This document shows, piece by piece, positions 9,325-19,612 of a DNA stretch of 55,991 bases (positions within the stretch are counted from its first letter, which is position 1; each line of letters opens with the position of its first letter). A program made the translations under genes and the position numbers. Source of the stretch: Isosphaeraceae bacterium (GTDB taxonomy: Bacteria; Planctomycetota; Planctomycetia; Isosphaerales; Isosphaeraceae); assembly GCA_025356435.1 (NCBI GenBank), contig JANXSY010000291.1, forward strand, positions 1-55,991. The letters are read 5' to 3'. The notes under the pieces are model-generated. The model was given only the letters and a program-made list of their open reading frames with translations. It did no database searches and was not told the origin of the DNA.

Positions 9325-10809
9325 ATGAACGTCGTCCTCATCGCTTCAGAGGCAGTCCCTTTTGCAAAGACCGGCGGCCTTGCCGATGTGGCCGGTGCGT
9401 TGCCCCATGCGCTATGTCGGCTGGGCGTCGAGGCGTCGCTCTTCCTGCCCTGCTATCGCCACGCCCGCGATTCCGGCATCCCGCTCCACGACACCGGCCT
9501 CTCGCTGGAGATCCCGCTCGGCTCGAAGACGGTCGAGGCCCGCGTGCAGGTTGCCGAGTTGCCGGGCTCAAAAGTCCTCGTCTATCTGATCGACAACCCC
9601 GCCTATTTCGACCGGTCGGCGCTCTATCAGCACGATGGGGCCGACTATGTCGATAACTCTGAGCGGTTCATCTTCTTCCAGCGAGCGGCCCTCGAAGCGA
9701 TCCGCGCCCTTGGCCTTCGCCCCGACGTGATCCACTGCAACGACTGGCAGACCGGCCTGATCCCGATCTACCTCGACGAGTTCTACCGGGCGACCCCAGA
9801 GTTTGCCCACGCGGGGACTCTGCTGACCGTACACAATATGGCCTATCAGGGCTCGTTCTGGCACTGGGACATGCCGCTCACCGGACTCGACTGGCAGCTC
9901 TTCAACTGGCGTCAGCTCGAGTTCCACAACCGGATCAACTTCCTTAAGGCTGGCCTCGTCTTCTCCGACGTCTTGAGCACGGTCAGCCCGACTTATGCCA
10001 AAGAGATCCAGACCCCCGAATATGGTTGCGGCTTCGACGGCCTGCTCCGCGCTCGTCGGCACGACCTTCACGGCGTCGTCAACGGCATTGACCCGACCGT
10101 CTGGAACCCCCGGCTTGACCCGCTGATCGCCGCGAATTTCGACGCCCAGACCGTCTCCACCGGCAAGGCTGCCTGCAAGGCGATGATCCAGGAACGCGCA
10201 GGGCTACCCGTCAGGCCCGACGTGCCGCTGTTTGCTCAGATCGGCCGGCTCGACCCGCAAAAGGGTTGGGATCTGCTGATGGAAGTGGCCGACGACTTCC
10301 TCTTCGGAGACGTGCAACTCATCGTTCTGGGCGAGGGCCAGCCGCGCTATCACGGCCTGCTCGAACAACTCGCCGCGCGGCATCCGGGCAAGCTGCGGGT
10401 CTTCCTCGAATTCTCAAACGTCCTCTCGCATCAGATCGAGGCCGGTGCCGACCTCTTCCTGATGCCGAGCCTCTACGAGCCGTGCGGCCTCAACCAGCTC
10501 TACAGCCTTGCCTACGGCACGATCCCCATCATCCGCTCGACCGGCGGGCTTGCCGACACCGTGGTTGACGCCACTCCCGAGGCCCTTCTCCGGGGCACGG
10601 CGACAGGGATCGCTTTTCACGACGCCAACGCCCCGTCGCTCCAAGCGGCGATTGGCCGCGCCCTTGACCTCTGGACCGACCGCGCGGCGTGGTCGTCGCT
10701 GGTCAACTCGGCGATGCGGGCCGACTGGACCTGGGACCGCGTCGCCCGCTCCTATCTCGGCCTCTACGACGAGGTCCGGCGGCGACGCGTCGGTCGTGTC
10801 GCCATCTGA
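9325..10809 (+). CDS. glgA: glycogen synthase
   Basis: Glycogen synthase (GT5) transfers glucose from ADP-glucose to the non-reducing end of an alpha-1,4-glucan. From the ATG at 9325 the protein has 494 residues, typical for the family, and begins MNVVLIASEAVPFAKTGGLA with the KTGGL nucleotide-sugar motif at residues 15-19. Other signatures are DVIHCNDWQTGLIPIYL, LLTVHNMAYQG, the GVVNGIDPTVWNP loop, QIGRLDPQKGWDLL and the C-terminal SLYEPCGLNQLYSLAYG motif with the catalytic Glu. An upstream extension of the frame to 9157 lacks conservation, so the later ATG is preferred. With pyruvate kinase and phosphoketolase nearby it adds to the carbon-metabolism character of this stretch. Confidence 0.96.
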   Translation: MNVVLIASEAVPFAKTGGLADVAGALPHALCRLGVEASLFLPCYRHARDSGIPLHDTGLSLEIPLGSKTVEARVQVAELPGSKVLVYLIDNPAYFDRSALYQHDGADYVDNSERFIFFQRAALEAIRALGLRPDVIHCNDWQTGLIPIYLDEFYRATPEFAHAGTLLTVHNMAYQGSFWHWDMPLTGLDWQLFNWRQLEFHNRINFLKAGLVFSDVLSTVSPTYAKEIQTPEYGCGFDGLLRARRHDLHGVVNGIDPTVWNPRLDPLIAANFDAQTVSTGKAACKAMIQERAGLPVRPDVPLFAQIGRLDPQKGWDLLMEVADDFLFGDVQLIVLGEGQPRYHGLLEQLAARHPGKLRVFLEFSNVLSHQIEAGADLFLMPSLYEPCGLNQLYSLAYGTIPIIRSTGGLADTVVDATPEALLRGTATGIAFHDANAPSLQAAIGRALDLWTDRAAWSSLVNSAMRADWTWDRVARSYLGLYDEVRRRRVGRVAI

Positions 10810-10818
10810 GCGACGTTC

Positions 10819-12750
10819 TCAGGGATTGGTCTGCGGCCGTCTCGACTTCAGATGTTCTTCCATCTTCTGGAACCCGACGATACCGACCCCCGCCTGGACA
10901 AACTGGACGCCGAGATACTTGACGCCCTTGCCCGGGGGGATCATCTTGACGACCTCGACACCCCCCTTGAAGAACCGGATCGGGGCGAAGGTGCTCAGGC
11001 GATAGCCCGCCTTGGCGCAGAGGGCTCGGCCGAGGTCGGCGGCCTCTGCGACGGTGAGTCGGTTCAGGGCTTCGGGAAGACGGCGCAAGACCTGATAGGT
11101 TCCGCCCGCGGCACGGACGGCCCACCACTTCGAAAGGTGCAGCGAAACCGCCTCGCTACTGCGTCTCGTCAGGCCACGGCCCGCCACGGTGCCGGCCTCT
11201 TCGAGAGCCTCCGTACCGATCGCCTTCACCGCACCCTTGGCGACCGTCTTCACCTCGGCCCGTGCGGCCTCGGCGGCGGCGGCCCCCTCGGGCTGGAGGG
11301 CGGCGAGGCTGAGGGCGTCAGCCACGACGAAACAGCCGTCGATCAGGGCCCAGGCCATCTCGCCTGAGGTCGGCGCATGGCCCCGGCTCATTACCGCACC
11401 GAGATGGATCAGGTCATACAGTGGCAAGAATTGGTAGAACTCGACTTGCGACGAATTGAGGTCGACCGCGCGTTCGAGGCCGTCCTTCTTGATCAGAGCA
11501 ATCGTCGCCTGGCCATTGTCTCCTGAGAGGGCGAGCACCCCCTTGGCCATCCATTCCTTCCAGGTCAGTTTCGACTTGGATCGGAGCAGGGTCAGCTTCT
11601 CGGGATTGGCGTCGACCGCCGCGATCGGCGGGATCACTGCCGCGCCATGGGCGAGAAGGATCTCGCAAAAGTCGGCGTCTGCGGCATACTTGTCGAGCAT
11701 CGCCAGCGCCATCTTGCCGTGCTCGGCTAGCGCCGCGACGGCCTGGTTGCGGATTGCCGCGTCGCTGAAGTCTTCATAAACCACGTCCGCCGCGTCGGGT
11801 CCGGCGAGAGTCAGGGCACGCTCGCCGAGCGCCCCCTGCTCGACCACGAGCCGGAGCGCGTTCGGGCTGCCGCCGACCGCCTCGACCAGCCGCGCGGCGG
11901 CGACGTGTCGCAGATGCCCGGCGACGGTCTCAGGGCGGTGAGTCCGGAGGGACTCGTCGACGTAATCGGCATTGACCCGCAGCAGGATCAGCGACTTGTC
12001 GAGCGGCAAGGCATTCCCAATCTCTTGCAAGACGGGGCCATACAACGAGGCAAGTGCGAACCCGTCCAGCCCCTGGATGCGGAAGGCGGCAAGGGCGAGC
12101 GGGCCTCGGGTGTCGAGGGTCCGAATCGCCGCACGGAGGTCGGCCGCGCCGGGATCAAGGCTGATGAAGCCGAGCAGCGCCAGGGCGTCGGCCAGGTCGC
12201 TCGGCTCGCCCGTCCATCGATCCACGAGCGCCATCACCCCTTCGGGCTCGGTGAGCAGCAGGGGCAGGATATTTGGATATTTCGCCGCGACTCGTCTCTG
12301 AGCCGGAGTGAGTCGGCCAATCTCGCCGATCAAGACGCGGCGATCGGTGTCATCGGCCCTCTTGAGACTGAAGTATTCGCGCCAGTGGAGCAGGATGTCG
12401 GCGGCGGCGGCATCGGTCAAGCTATCGCGGAGGCGACGGAAGTCGTTGGGGTGCCGTTCATAGAGATAGATCGCCTCGACGCCGAGCTTGTCGAGCAGCG
12501 TCAGGCCACGCAAGCCGTCGCTCCGCTCGATCGCGAGGGCATTCTGGCGATACTCAGCGTAGACCCGCTTGACGAGTCCGGCCTGTCCGGGGTGGCGGGC
12601 TAGCAGCGCGGCCTCAGGATCAGACTCCATCGACGCAACAAATTCTGGCGAAAGCGGTTCTGATCCGCCCAGGCCCCGTTCCTTCACGGTCAGCTTGAAC
12701 AGCATGCAGAGGCCGATCAGGAGGGCAATGGCGGCGAAGGTTCGCTTCAT
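10819..12750 (-). CDS. large membrane-anchored protein of unknown function
   Basis: A 643-residue protein that starts with a membrane anchor or uncleaved signal (MKRTFAAIALLIGLCMLFKL). The remainder is largely helical with many Ala and Leu residues and no enzyme motif that I recognise. Segments such as LVKRVYAEYRQNALAIERSDGL and LLDKLGVEAIYLYERHP suggest helical-repeat folding. A Gly-rich, weakly hydrophobic stretch near the C terminus (KYLGVQFVQAGVGIVGFQKM) may contact the membrane. It shows a general resemblance in style to the unknown protein at 27324-28307 (helical, Leu/Ala-rich, YPGQ-type motifs), but I would not claim homology without alignment. It converges on glgA, 9 bases away, and is divergent from pyk. 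Confidence 0.75.
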   Translation of the reverse strand: MKRTFAAIALLIGLCMLFKLTVKERGLGGSEPLSPEFVASMESDPEAALLARHPGQAGLVKRVYAEYRQNALAIERSDGLRGLTLLDKLGVEAIYLYERHPNDFRRLRDSLTDAAAADILLHWREYFSLKRADDTDRRVLIGEIGRLTPAQRRVAAKYPNILPLLLTEPEGVMALVDRWTGEPSDLADALALLGFISLDPGAADLRAAIRTLDTRGPLALAAFRIQGLDGFALASLYGPVLQEIGNALPLDKSLILLRVNADYVDESLRTHRPETVAGHLRHVAAARLVEAVGGSPNALRLVVEQGALGERALTLAGPDAADVVYEDFSDAAIRNQAVAALAEHGKMALAMLDKYAADADFCEILLAHGAAVIPPIAAVDANPEKLTLLRSKSKLTWKEWMAKGVLALSGDNGQATIALIKKDGLERAVDLNSSQVEFYQFLPLYDLIHLGAVMSRGHAPTSGEMAWALIDGCFVVADALSLAALQPEGAAAAEAARAEVKTVAKGAVKAIGTEALEEAGTVAGRGLTRRSSEAVSLHLSKWWAVRAAGGTYQVLRRLPEALNRLTVAEAADLGRALCAKAGYRLSTFAPIRFFKGGVEVVKMIPPGKGVKYLGVQFVQAGVGIVGFQKMEEHLKSRRPQTNP

Positions 12751-13081
12751 ATAAGGCGGAAGCCCCTGAGTATCACCCGCAATCGGTCCAACTCAATTCG
12801 ACGCCGTTTAACCCAAGCCCCGCGCGCAACCGGACCTGTCATCACCCGGAAGCAACCTTCTTATTCTCCGCTTCGGGAGTCGGGCCGTCAATCGCGTGTC
12901 GGAGAGACAATTGCCTCATCAACGGAATGCCCTGCTCTCCGAGCTTCACCCCTTAAGTAACATCGGTCTCAATCGTCCAAAATTGTCTCGAATCCGTGTG
13001 AAGCTTGACCCGCAAGGTCGGGTTTGTCAGTCTCGACCGCTGCGAACGGCGCAGATCGCTCTTAACAGGACGTGTCGCCCC
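12751..13081. other. 330-bp divergent intergenic region
   Basis: This lies between the start codons of the large unknown protein (minus) and pyruvate kinase (plus). The pyk reading frame stays open back to 12896, but that extension has no conserved sequence. The region probably holds two divergent promoters; no clear consensus or riboswitch-like structure is visible. Confidence 0.5.
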
Positions 13082-14548
13082 ATGCCGATCCACCAGGCCG
13101 AGCCCCAAGGCAAGGTCCGCACCAAGATCGTCGCCACGATCGGCCCGGCCTCTCGCAGCCCGGAGATGATCAAAGACCTCATCGAGGCGGGCGTCGATGT
13201 CTTCCGGCTCAACTTCTCGCACGGGACCCACGACGAGCACTCGACCTCTTTGGCGATGATCCGCTCGGCCGCCGACGAGGCGGGGCAGATGATCGCCGTC
13301 TTGCAAGACCTGGGCGGGCCAAAGCTTCGGCTCGGGCCGATCCCCGGCGACGCCATCGAGTGCCGGCTTGGCGACGACTTCTCGCTCGTCAGGGAGCGGA
13401 CCGTCGACGACCCCCACCAGATCACCTGCACCTATGCCGGACTGGTTGACGACCTCAAGGTCGGCGACGTCGTCCTCTTCGCCGACGGCACCGTGGCGAT
13501 GGGGGTGATGGCGGTCGAACCCGACAGCGTCCGACTCATCGTCACCCTCGGCGGCCGGCTGCGGTCGAAACAAGGGATCAACCTCCCCAACGCCGAGTTG
13601 AAGCTCGACGCCCTCACCGACAAAGACCTCGCCGACCTCGATTGGACCGCGAACCACCAGGTCGAATACGTCGGTCTCTCGTTCGTTCGCAAGGCCGCCG
13701 ACGTCAACAGGCTCCGAGACGAGTTGACCTCGCGCGGATGCTCAGCCCGGATCGTGGCGAAGATCGAGAAGCCGCAAGCGGTCGATGACCTCGACGCGAT
13801 CATCGCCGCAACCGACGCCGTGATGGTGGCCCGAGGCGACCTCGGCGTCGAGATGGACGTCGCTCGCGTGCCCGCGATCCAGAAGCAGATCATATCCGCA
13901 TGTCACCGCGCGGGTGTGCCGGTCATCACCGCAACGCAGATGCTTAACAGCATGGAGACCTCGAACCGCCCCACCCGCGCCGAGGCGACCGACGTCTTCA
14001 ACGCCGTGCTCGACGGCACCGACGCCGTGATGCTCTCGGGCGAGACCGCGATCGGCCTGTACCCGATCGTCGCGGTCGAGACGATGAGCCGGATCGTTGG
14101 CGAGGCCGAGGCGTTCCTCGTCGCCGGTGGCTCGGGCTCGACCGCCCCCGAATCCCACGCCCACACCGACCACCCGAGCCGCGTCAGCATCATCACCAAG
14201 ACGATTGTCGATGCCGCGAGCCTCGCCTGCCGCCGCCTGAACGCCGCGCTCTTGGTCGTCGCCAGCCATTCGGGACGTACGGCCCTGGCCGCCTCAAAAG
14301 CTCGCCACAACACCCTGACCATCGCCCTCGCCCCCGACGCCGCCCACGCCCGTGTGATGGCCCTCTACTGGGGCGTCACCCCACTCGTGAACCCCGACCT
14401 CACCGACGTTGAGAGCGCCCTCGCCTTCGCCATCGACTGGGCGCGCGAGCGGGGCCTTGTCTCCTCGGGAGACAGCCTCGTCTGGATTCGCGGCATGGTC
14501 CCCGGCGACGCGACCCATAACGCGATGCGAGTGCAGGTGGTAAGTTGA
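13082..14548 (+). CDS. pyk: pyruvate kinase
   Basis: Catalyses the last step of glycolysis, phosphoenolpyruvate plus ADP to pyruvate plus ATP. From the ATG at 13082 the protein has 488 residues. It shows the N-terminal TKIVATIGPASRSPEMI segment, DVFRLNFSHGTHDEH, the DLGGPKLRLG motif, the active-site signature IVAKIEKPQAVDD with the catalytic Lys, VMVARGDLGVEM, and TATQMLNSM with a following DGTDAVMLSGETAIG block. The C-terminal regulatory domain is present. The frame is open further upstream to 12896 but without family similarity. Its TGA overlaps the likely TTG start of the next gene. Confidence 0.97.
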   Translation: MPIHQAEPQGKVRTKIVATIGPASRSPEMIKDLIEAGVDVFRLNFSHGTHDEHSTSLAMIRSAADEAGQMIAVLQDLGGPKLRLGPIPGDAIECRLGDDFSLVRERTVDDPHQITCTYAGLVDDLKVGDVVLFADGTVAMGVMAVEPDSVRLIVTLGGRLRSKQGINLPNAELKLDALTDKDLADLDWTANHQVEYVGLSFVRKAADVNRLRDELTSRGCSARIVAKIEKPQAVDDLDAIIAATDAVMVARGDLGVEMDVARVPAIQKQIISACHRAGVPVITATQMLNSMETSNRPTRAEATDVFNAVLDGTDAVMLSGETAIGLYPIVAVETMSRIVGEAEAFLVAGGSGSTAPESHAHTDHPSRVSIITKTIVDAASLACRRLNAALLVVASHSGRTALAASKARHNTLTIALAPDAAHARVMALYWGVTPLVNPDLTDVESALAFAIDWARERGLVSSGDSLVWIRGMVPGDATHNAMRVQVVS

Positions 14549-15399
14549 CAAAACGACCTCTACTCCGCGAGTCTCTGAATGCCGCGTCGATCACTCTGGG
14601 CGTGCTGTCGGCGGGAATGGGATTGCATGGCTTCTTGTTGTCGAGCCAGTTTATCGACGGCGGGGTGACGGGCGTCTCGATGCTTGTGGCGAAGGTGACG
14701 GGTTGGCCGCTCTCGGCGCTGATCCTCGTCATCAACCTGCCGTTCATCGCGCTCGGGTATCACCAGATCGGCCGAGCGTTCGCGATCCGAAGCGCGGCGG
14801 CGATCGTCGGGTTGTCGGTCTGCCTGGCGACGATCCATTTCCCCGACGTGACGCCCGACAAGCTCCTCACCGCCGTCTTCGGCGGCTTCTTCATCGGGGC
14901 TGGGATCGGCCTGGCGATGCGAGGGGGTGCGGTGCTCGACGGCACCGAGATCGCCGCGCTGTTGATCAGCAAGAAGAGCCATCTGTTCCGAGTCGGCGAC
15001 GTGATCCTCGGCCTCAATATCTTTATCTTCCTGACAGCGGCCTTCTTCCTCGGCGTCGAGTCGGCACTCTATTCGATCCTGACCTATATCGCCGCTTCGA
15101 AGACACTCGACTTCCTGCTCCACGGCATCGAGGAATACACCGCGATCACCATCATCTCCGAAGGCAACGAGGCGATCCGCACTGCGATCACCGGCCGGTT
15201 GGGACGAGGGGTAACGATCTACAAAGGTCGCGGCGGCATGACAGGTGCTGACCAGGACATTCTCTTTTGCGTCGTGACCCGGCTCGAAATCGGCAAGGTC
15301 AAGAACATCGCGCTCGATATCGACAAATCGGCCTTCATCATCGTTCATCCTCTCGCAGACGTTGAGGGAGGAGTGATCAAGAAGACGTCGATCCATTGA
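14545..15399 (+). CDS. YitT family membrane protein (DUF161 plus DUF2179)
   Basis: A 284-residue protein with five or six membrane segments in the first 200 residues (DUF161 pattern, for example ALILVINLPFIALGYHQIG and GGFFIGAGIGLAMRGGAVLDGTE). It ends with a soluble DUF2179 domain (TAITIISEGNEAIRTAI, then GRGVTIYKGRGGMTGADQDI and LFCVVTRLEIGKVKNIA). The domain order is that of the YitT family, whose transported substrate is unknown. The start is a TTG at 14545 that overlaps the pyk stop (TTGA), preceded by an AGGTGG; no better start is in frame. It is probably co-transcribed with pyk. Confidence 0.88.
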   Translation: MTKRPLLRESLNAASITLGVLSAGMGLHGFLLSSQFIDGGVTGVSMLVAKVTGWPLSALILVINLPFIALGYHQIGRAFAIRSAAAIVGLSVCLATIHFPDVTPDKLLTAVFGGFFIGAGIGLAMRGGAVLDGTEIAALLISKKSHLFRVGDVILGLNIFIFLTAAFFLGVESALYSILTYIAASKTLDFLLHGIEEYTAITIISEGNEAIRTAITGRLGRGVTIYKGRGGMTGADQDILFCVVTRLEIGKVKNIALDIDKSAFIIVHPLADVEGGVIKKTSIH

Positions 15400-15414
15400 T
15401 AAAACAGAGATCGA

Positions 15415-16875
15415 CTACGCCAGGATCGCGTCGATCGGCTTGCCGTGGTCGATATCCAGACGTTTGCGGCCGGGGATTTCAAGCTTGCGCGAGTCGAGGC
15501 CGAGCTGCTTGAGGATCGTCGCGTGGATGTCGGTGACATAGTGGCGGTTCTCGACGGCGTGGAAGCCGATCTCGTCGGTCGCGCCGTGGACGATGCCGCC
15601 CTTGATGCCCCCGCCCGCCATCCAGACTGAGAAGCCGTAGATGTGATGGTCGCGGCCGTCGGAGCCTTGTGAGCCTGGCGTCCGACCGAATTCGCTCGCG
15701 AAGAGCACGATCGTCGAGTCGAGCAACCCGCGCTGTTTGAGATCTTTTAACAGTCCCGCGATCGGCTTGTCGACCGCCTTGAAGTTCCCTTCGTGATTCG
15801 CCTTCAGACTGCTGTGCGCGTCCCACGCCCCCGCGCCGCCTGCCCCGTGCTGGACCTGGATGAAGCGCACGCCGCGCTCAATGAACCGGCGGGTCGCGAG
15901 CATCTGCATGCCGAAGTCGCGGGTCGCGGGGTCGTCGAGCCCGTAGAGGTCGCGGGTCGCCTTCGGCTCGGAGTTCAGGTTGAGCGTGTCGGGGATGGAT
16001 TTCTGCATACGAAAGGCAAGTTCATACGCCTTGATCCGCGCGTTGAGTGCGGGGTCGTCGGGGTATTCGATCGCTTTGAGCCGGTTCAGCCGGCCGACGA
16101 GATCGAAGCCCATTTGCTGCTCATCGCGGGTGAGGTCTCCCTGCGACTTGCCGAAGTCGAGCGGATTGTTCGGGTCGACCCGGATCGGGATCGCGTCGTG
16201 AGCGGGGCCGAGGTAATGGCCGTCTTTGGCGTTCCAGTACTCGCGGTTCCCGATCGAGAGGAACTGCGGGAGATCGTCGTTGAGCGAGCCGAGACCGTAG
16301 TCGACCCAGGCCCCGAGCGTGGGATATTCGCCGTCGAGCATATGCCGACCCGAGTGAAACTGCGTCTGTGCCCCGTGGTTGTCGTCAGTCGTATACATCG
16401 AGCGGATGACCGCGATGTCGTCGATACAGCTCCCCATGTGCGGCAGCCAGTCGCTCAATTCGATCCCACTTTTGCCATACTTGCGGAAGCCGACCTGGAG
16501 CGGATAGAGCTGTTTGCGCTGCTGTCCGTTGGCGTCGTTGACGACCGTGACGCGCGCCAGTTTCAACTTCTCGGGGCTCTGTGCGTCTTTGTAAGGAGTC
16601 TCGCCGATCGACTTGCCGGCGTACTTCGTCAGCTCCGGCTTCGGGTCGAACGACTCCATATGAGAGACGCCGCCATTCATGAACAACCAAATGACACTCT
16701 TCGCTTTCGGCGTGAAGTGCGGCTTGCCGTCGGGAGGACGCCACTCAGGCACCTCGCCCGCCCGGACGACTCCGTCCCTCGCCAGCATCGCGCCGAGCGC
16801 CAGCCCGGTAAATCCCATACCCATGTCGGCGAGAAAGGTTCGTCGATGGATGCCTTGAATCAATGGTTGTGTCAT
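15415..16875 (-). CDS. DUF1501 domain protein with Tat-type signal
   Basis: A 486-residue protein of the DUF1501 family, sulfatase-like proteins very abundant in planctomycetes. It starts with a twin-arginine-type leader ([20 protein letters not shown]), so export in folded form is likely. Family features include [20 protein letters not shown], the [17 protein letters not shown] block, [25 protein letters not shown] and a C-terminal [22 protein letters not shown] segment with metal-ligand-like residues. The start is set by GAGGA seven bases before the ATG at 16875. It lies directly downstream of the PSCyt1/DUF1549/DUF1553 gene, the usual planctomycete gene order. No biochemical role is firmly established for the pair. 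Confidence 0.93.
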   Translation of the reverse strand: MTQPLIQGIHRRTFLADMGMGFTGLALGAMLARDGVVRAGEVPEWRPPDGKPHFTPKAKSVIWLFMNGGVSHMESFDPKPELTKYAGKSIGETPYKDAQSPEKLKLARVTVVNDANGQQRKQLYPLQVGFRKYGKSGIELSDWLPHMGSCIDDIAVIRSMYTTDDNHGAQTQFHSGRHMLDGEYPTLGAWVDYGLGSLNDDLPQFLSIGNREYWNAKDGHYLGPAHDAIPIRVDPNNPLDFGKSQGDLTRDEQQMGFDLVGRLNRLKAIEYPDDPALNARIKAYELAFRMQKSIPDTLNLNSEPKATRDLYGLDDPATRDFGMQMLATRRFIERGVRFIQVQHGAGGAGAWDAHSSLKANHEGNFKAVDKPIAGLLKDLKQRGLLDSTIVLFASEFGRTPGSQGSDGRDHHIYGFSVWMAGGGIKGGIVHGATDEIGFHAVENRHYVTDIHATILKQLGLDSRKLEIPGRKRLDIDHGKPIDAILA

Positions 16876-16900
16876 CACCATGTCCTCATAAAAAGGCACT

Positions 16901-19528
16901 TTATCTTACGGTGACGAAATCATTGTGATTGAGCAAGGCATGGACGACTTGAACTCGCGCCCGCGCCGGTGGGTCAGGGAGTCCCTTGCCCTTCGCGGCC
17001 TCGGTCAGTCGGGCGAGGAACTCGGCGACAGCCACACGCTCGGCCTCGGTCGGCTCGACCGCGAGGACAGTCAGAAAGGCCGCGCGGATGAAATCGCGGT
17101 CGGACGCGCCTGGATTCGCGGCGGCGATTCGTCGGGCGATCGTCTCGGCCATCGCCGTCGCCAGCGGACTGTTCTCGAGCGCCAGGGCCTGCTGGGGCAC
17201 GATGCTCTCGGCACGTCGGTAGCATTCGAGCACGCTCGCGTCGTCGAACATCGAGAGGAACTTCTGGTGCTCGATATTCGAGTGGACGAAGTAGATGCTC
17301 CGACGCCGAGAGGTCGTATCGTTGATCGGGATCGACGGCCCACCTCGGGTAAGATCTATCTCGCCCGCCAATGCACGCAGGCTGTCTCGCACGACTTCCG
17401 ACTCCATGCGGGTCGCGTTCGCCCGCCAGTGGAAGCGATTCTCGGGATCGGCGGCGATCGTCTCCTTCGAGGCCCCGGCGCTCGACGAGGCGAGTCGGTA
17501 CGTGTTGGACGTAACGATCAGCCGATGAATATGCTTCATGCTCCAACCATGCTCGACCAGTTCGACGGCGAGCCAGTCGAGCAGCTCGGGATGCGTCGGC
17601 GGCGTCCCCTTTCGGCCGAAGTCGAAGACGGTCGGCACGAGGGCGCGGCCGAAATGCCGCGACCAGAGATGATTGACCGCGACCCGAGCGGGAAGCGGAT
17701 TCCTCGGGTCAGTGATCCACCGGGCCAGCGCAGAGCGTCGGCCGGTGCTCGTCTTAGGGAACGGCTTGCGGCGAGACTCTTCGGTTTCGAGGTTCGATTC
17801 GAGCGTCTTGAGCGATCCCGCCAACGGCGTGTACGTCCCTCCCGGCGTATCGACGACCTTGCGGGCCGCCTCTGAGGCCGCCTTCGCGACCTCGAGCGCC
17901 TTTTCGACTTCGGCCCGCTTCGCGGGAGTTGACAGCAACACGTCGAGGTTCGCACGGCTCGCGTCTTCTGCGGCCTTTGCAGCGGAGGCAACACGCTCCG
18001 CGTGAACGGCGGCTCGCGTAGCCTGATCCTCCTGCGGGGCACGGTCGGCGGCGGCCCTCGCCTGGATCGAAGCAAGCTGGGCTTCCGCCGCCCTCACTGC
18101 CCCCTCGGCCACGACGACCGCCGCCACGCTCGCGACAGGGCCGACGGACTTCGTGGTCACACCCTTCGCCGTTTCGAGCGATGCGCGAGCCTCGACGATC
18201 CGGCGCTCGGCACGCTTGAGGTGGGCCTCGACCACGAACGCCCGCAGGCCCGGCCGGTGGGCCTCGGTGGGAAGCGGCACAGCCTCAACCTTCGTCCCCA
18301 ATGAGGTCAGGAACGCCGGGAACCCGGGTTCGATGGGACGCGACTTGTCTGGGTTGCGGTCGTCACCGCGGATATGGAGGAAGGTCGTCGCGTCGAGGTT
18401 GCAATCGAACGCACGCGGGAGGCCGTCTTTTTCGGAGTCGGTCTCGCCAGGGACGGCGTCGGTGCGCACTTGATACGGCTCGAAGACCGCCCGCATCCGG
18501 TAATAATCCACATGCGTGATCGGATCGTACTTATGGTCATGGCACTTGGCACAGTTGAGCGTCAGGCCAAGCATCGCCTTCGACGTATGCTCCACCGTCT
18601 CGTCAAGCCAGCTCGTGCGATTAAACTTGAAATATTGCCTCGCCAGAAACCCCGAGGCACGCAGGCGGTCGAGGTCGTTCGGATAGAGTTCGTCGGCCGC
18701 GAGCATCTCGCGGAGCATCTGGTCGTAGCCCTTGTCGGCGTTGAGCGACTCAACGATCCAATCTCGCCAGTGCCAGATATGTTTCTGCGAGTTGCGGACC
18801 TCAGCCCCCAACCCCCACCAATCGCTGTATCGCCAGATGTCCATCCAGTGGCGGCCCCACCGCTCACCGTACTGCGGGCTATCGAGCAGCCTCTCTACCA
18901 CCCTGTCATAAGCCTCGCTCGATCGATCCGCGACGAACGCATCCAGCTCTTCGCGAGCCGGAGGCAGGCCAATGAGGTCGAGCGAAACCCGGCGCAACCA
19001 CACGCGCTTGTCGGCCGGTCGTTGGGGCGTCAACCGGTGTTTTTCATACTCAGCCGCGATGAATGCGTCGATCGGATTCTTCACCCACTTTACGTTCGCA
19101 ACTGTCGGCACCGCCGGCCTCACCGGGGCCTTGAACGCCCAGTGATCGCGCGGATCGCGCTCGGGCCGCTCATCTGACGGGGCCTTCGCCCCCTGCGTGA
19201 TCCACGCCCGGAGCGCCGCGACCTCCGACAGCTTGAGCGGTTCGCCTTCCGGTGGCATGCGGTCAGACTCGTCTTCCGATGTCACGCGGTCGATGATCGC
19301 GCTCGCCTCGACATCCCCCGGACTGACGACCGCGCCCCCTTTGCCCCCCCTGATCGCGAGTGCGGCTGTATCGAGCCGCAACCCGCCCTTCTGCTTCAAG
19401 ACGCCGTGACACGCATAGCACCTCGCCTGCAAGACCGGCTTAATCTGCCTCGTGTAGTCGACGGCATCGTCGCCTCGCGCGACCGCAGCGATCATCAGGA
19501 GTGCGGCAGCGATGAAACGGGGTCGCAT
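16901..19528 (-). CDS. PSCyt1-DUF1549-DUF1553 exported protein
   Basis: An 875-residue planctomycete-type protein. A signal peptide ([18 protein letters not shown]) precedes a PSCyt1 domain with a CYACHG haem-binding type motif (CxxCH) at about residue 37 and a second conserved [21 protein letters not shown] segment. DUF1549 follows ([52 protein letters not shown], another CxxCH), then a coiled-coil-like Ala/Glu-rich linker (about residues 430-550). DUF1553 occupies the end ([53 protein letters not shown]). The start at 19528 is chosen because it leaves a clean signal peptide; an in-frame ATG at 19564 is less suitable. It probably forms an operon with the DUF1501 gene. Confidence 0.93.
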   Translation of the reverse strand: MRPRFIAAALLMIAAVARGDDAVDYTRQIKPVLQARCYACHGVLKQKGGLRLDTAALAIRGGKGGAVVSPGDVEASAIIDRVTSEDESDRMPPEGEPLKLSEVAALRAWITQGAKAPSDERPERDPRDHWAFKAPVRPAVPTVANVKWVKNPIDAFIAAEYEKHRLTPQRPADKRVWLRRVSLDLIGLPPAREELDAFVADRSSEAYDRVVERLLDSPQYGERWGRHWMDIWRYSDWWGLGAEVRNSQKHIWHWRDWIVESLNADKGYDQMLREMLAADELYPNDLDRLRASGFLARQYFKFNRTSWLDETVEHTSKAMLGLTLNCAKCHDHKYDPITHVDYYRMRAVFEPYQVRTDAVPGETDSEKDGLPRAFDCNLDATTFLHIRGDDRNPDKSRPIEPGFPAFLTSLGTKVEAVPLPTEAHRPGLRAFVVEAHLKRAERRIVEARASLETAKGVTTKSVGPVASVAAVVVAEGAVRAAEAQLASIQARAAADRAPQEDQATRAAVHAERVASAAKAAEDASRANLDVLLSTPAKRAEVEKALEVAKAASEAARKVVDTPGGTYTPLAGSLKTLESNLETEESRRKPFPKTSTGRRSALARWITDPRNPLPARVAVNHLWSRHFGRALVPTVFDFGRKGTPPTHPELLDWLAVELVEHGWSMKHIHRLIVTSNTYRLASSSAGASKETIAADPENRFHWRANATRMESEVVRDSLRALAGEIDLTRGGPSIPINDTTSRRRSIYFVHSNIEHQKFLSMFDDASVLECYRRAESIVPQQALALENSPLATAMAETIARRIAAANPGASDRDFIRAAFLTVLAVEPTEAERVAVAEFLARLTEAAKGKGLPDPPARARVQVVHALLNHNDFVTVR

Positions 19529-19612
19529 GGAGGGATCGTCTCGCGCCTTGGGATCTCTAGCCATCCTCCAATGTTAATCCTTTGTTTGCGCTGACGCCAC
19601 CTTTAACCATCC

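Noticed and set aside
15793..16914. Long plus-strand open frame (373 codons) opposite the DUF1501 gene
   Set aside because: It is antisense to a well-supported gene and has no recognisable domain.
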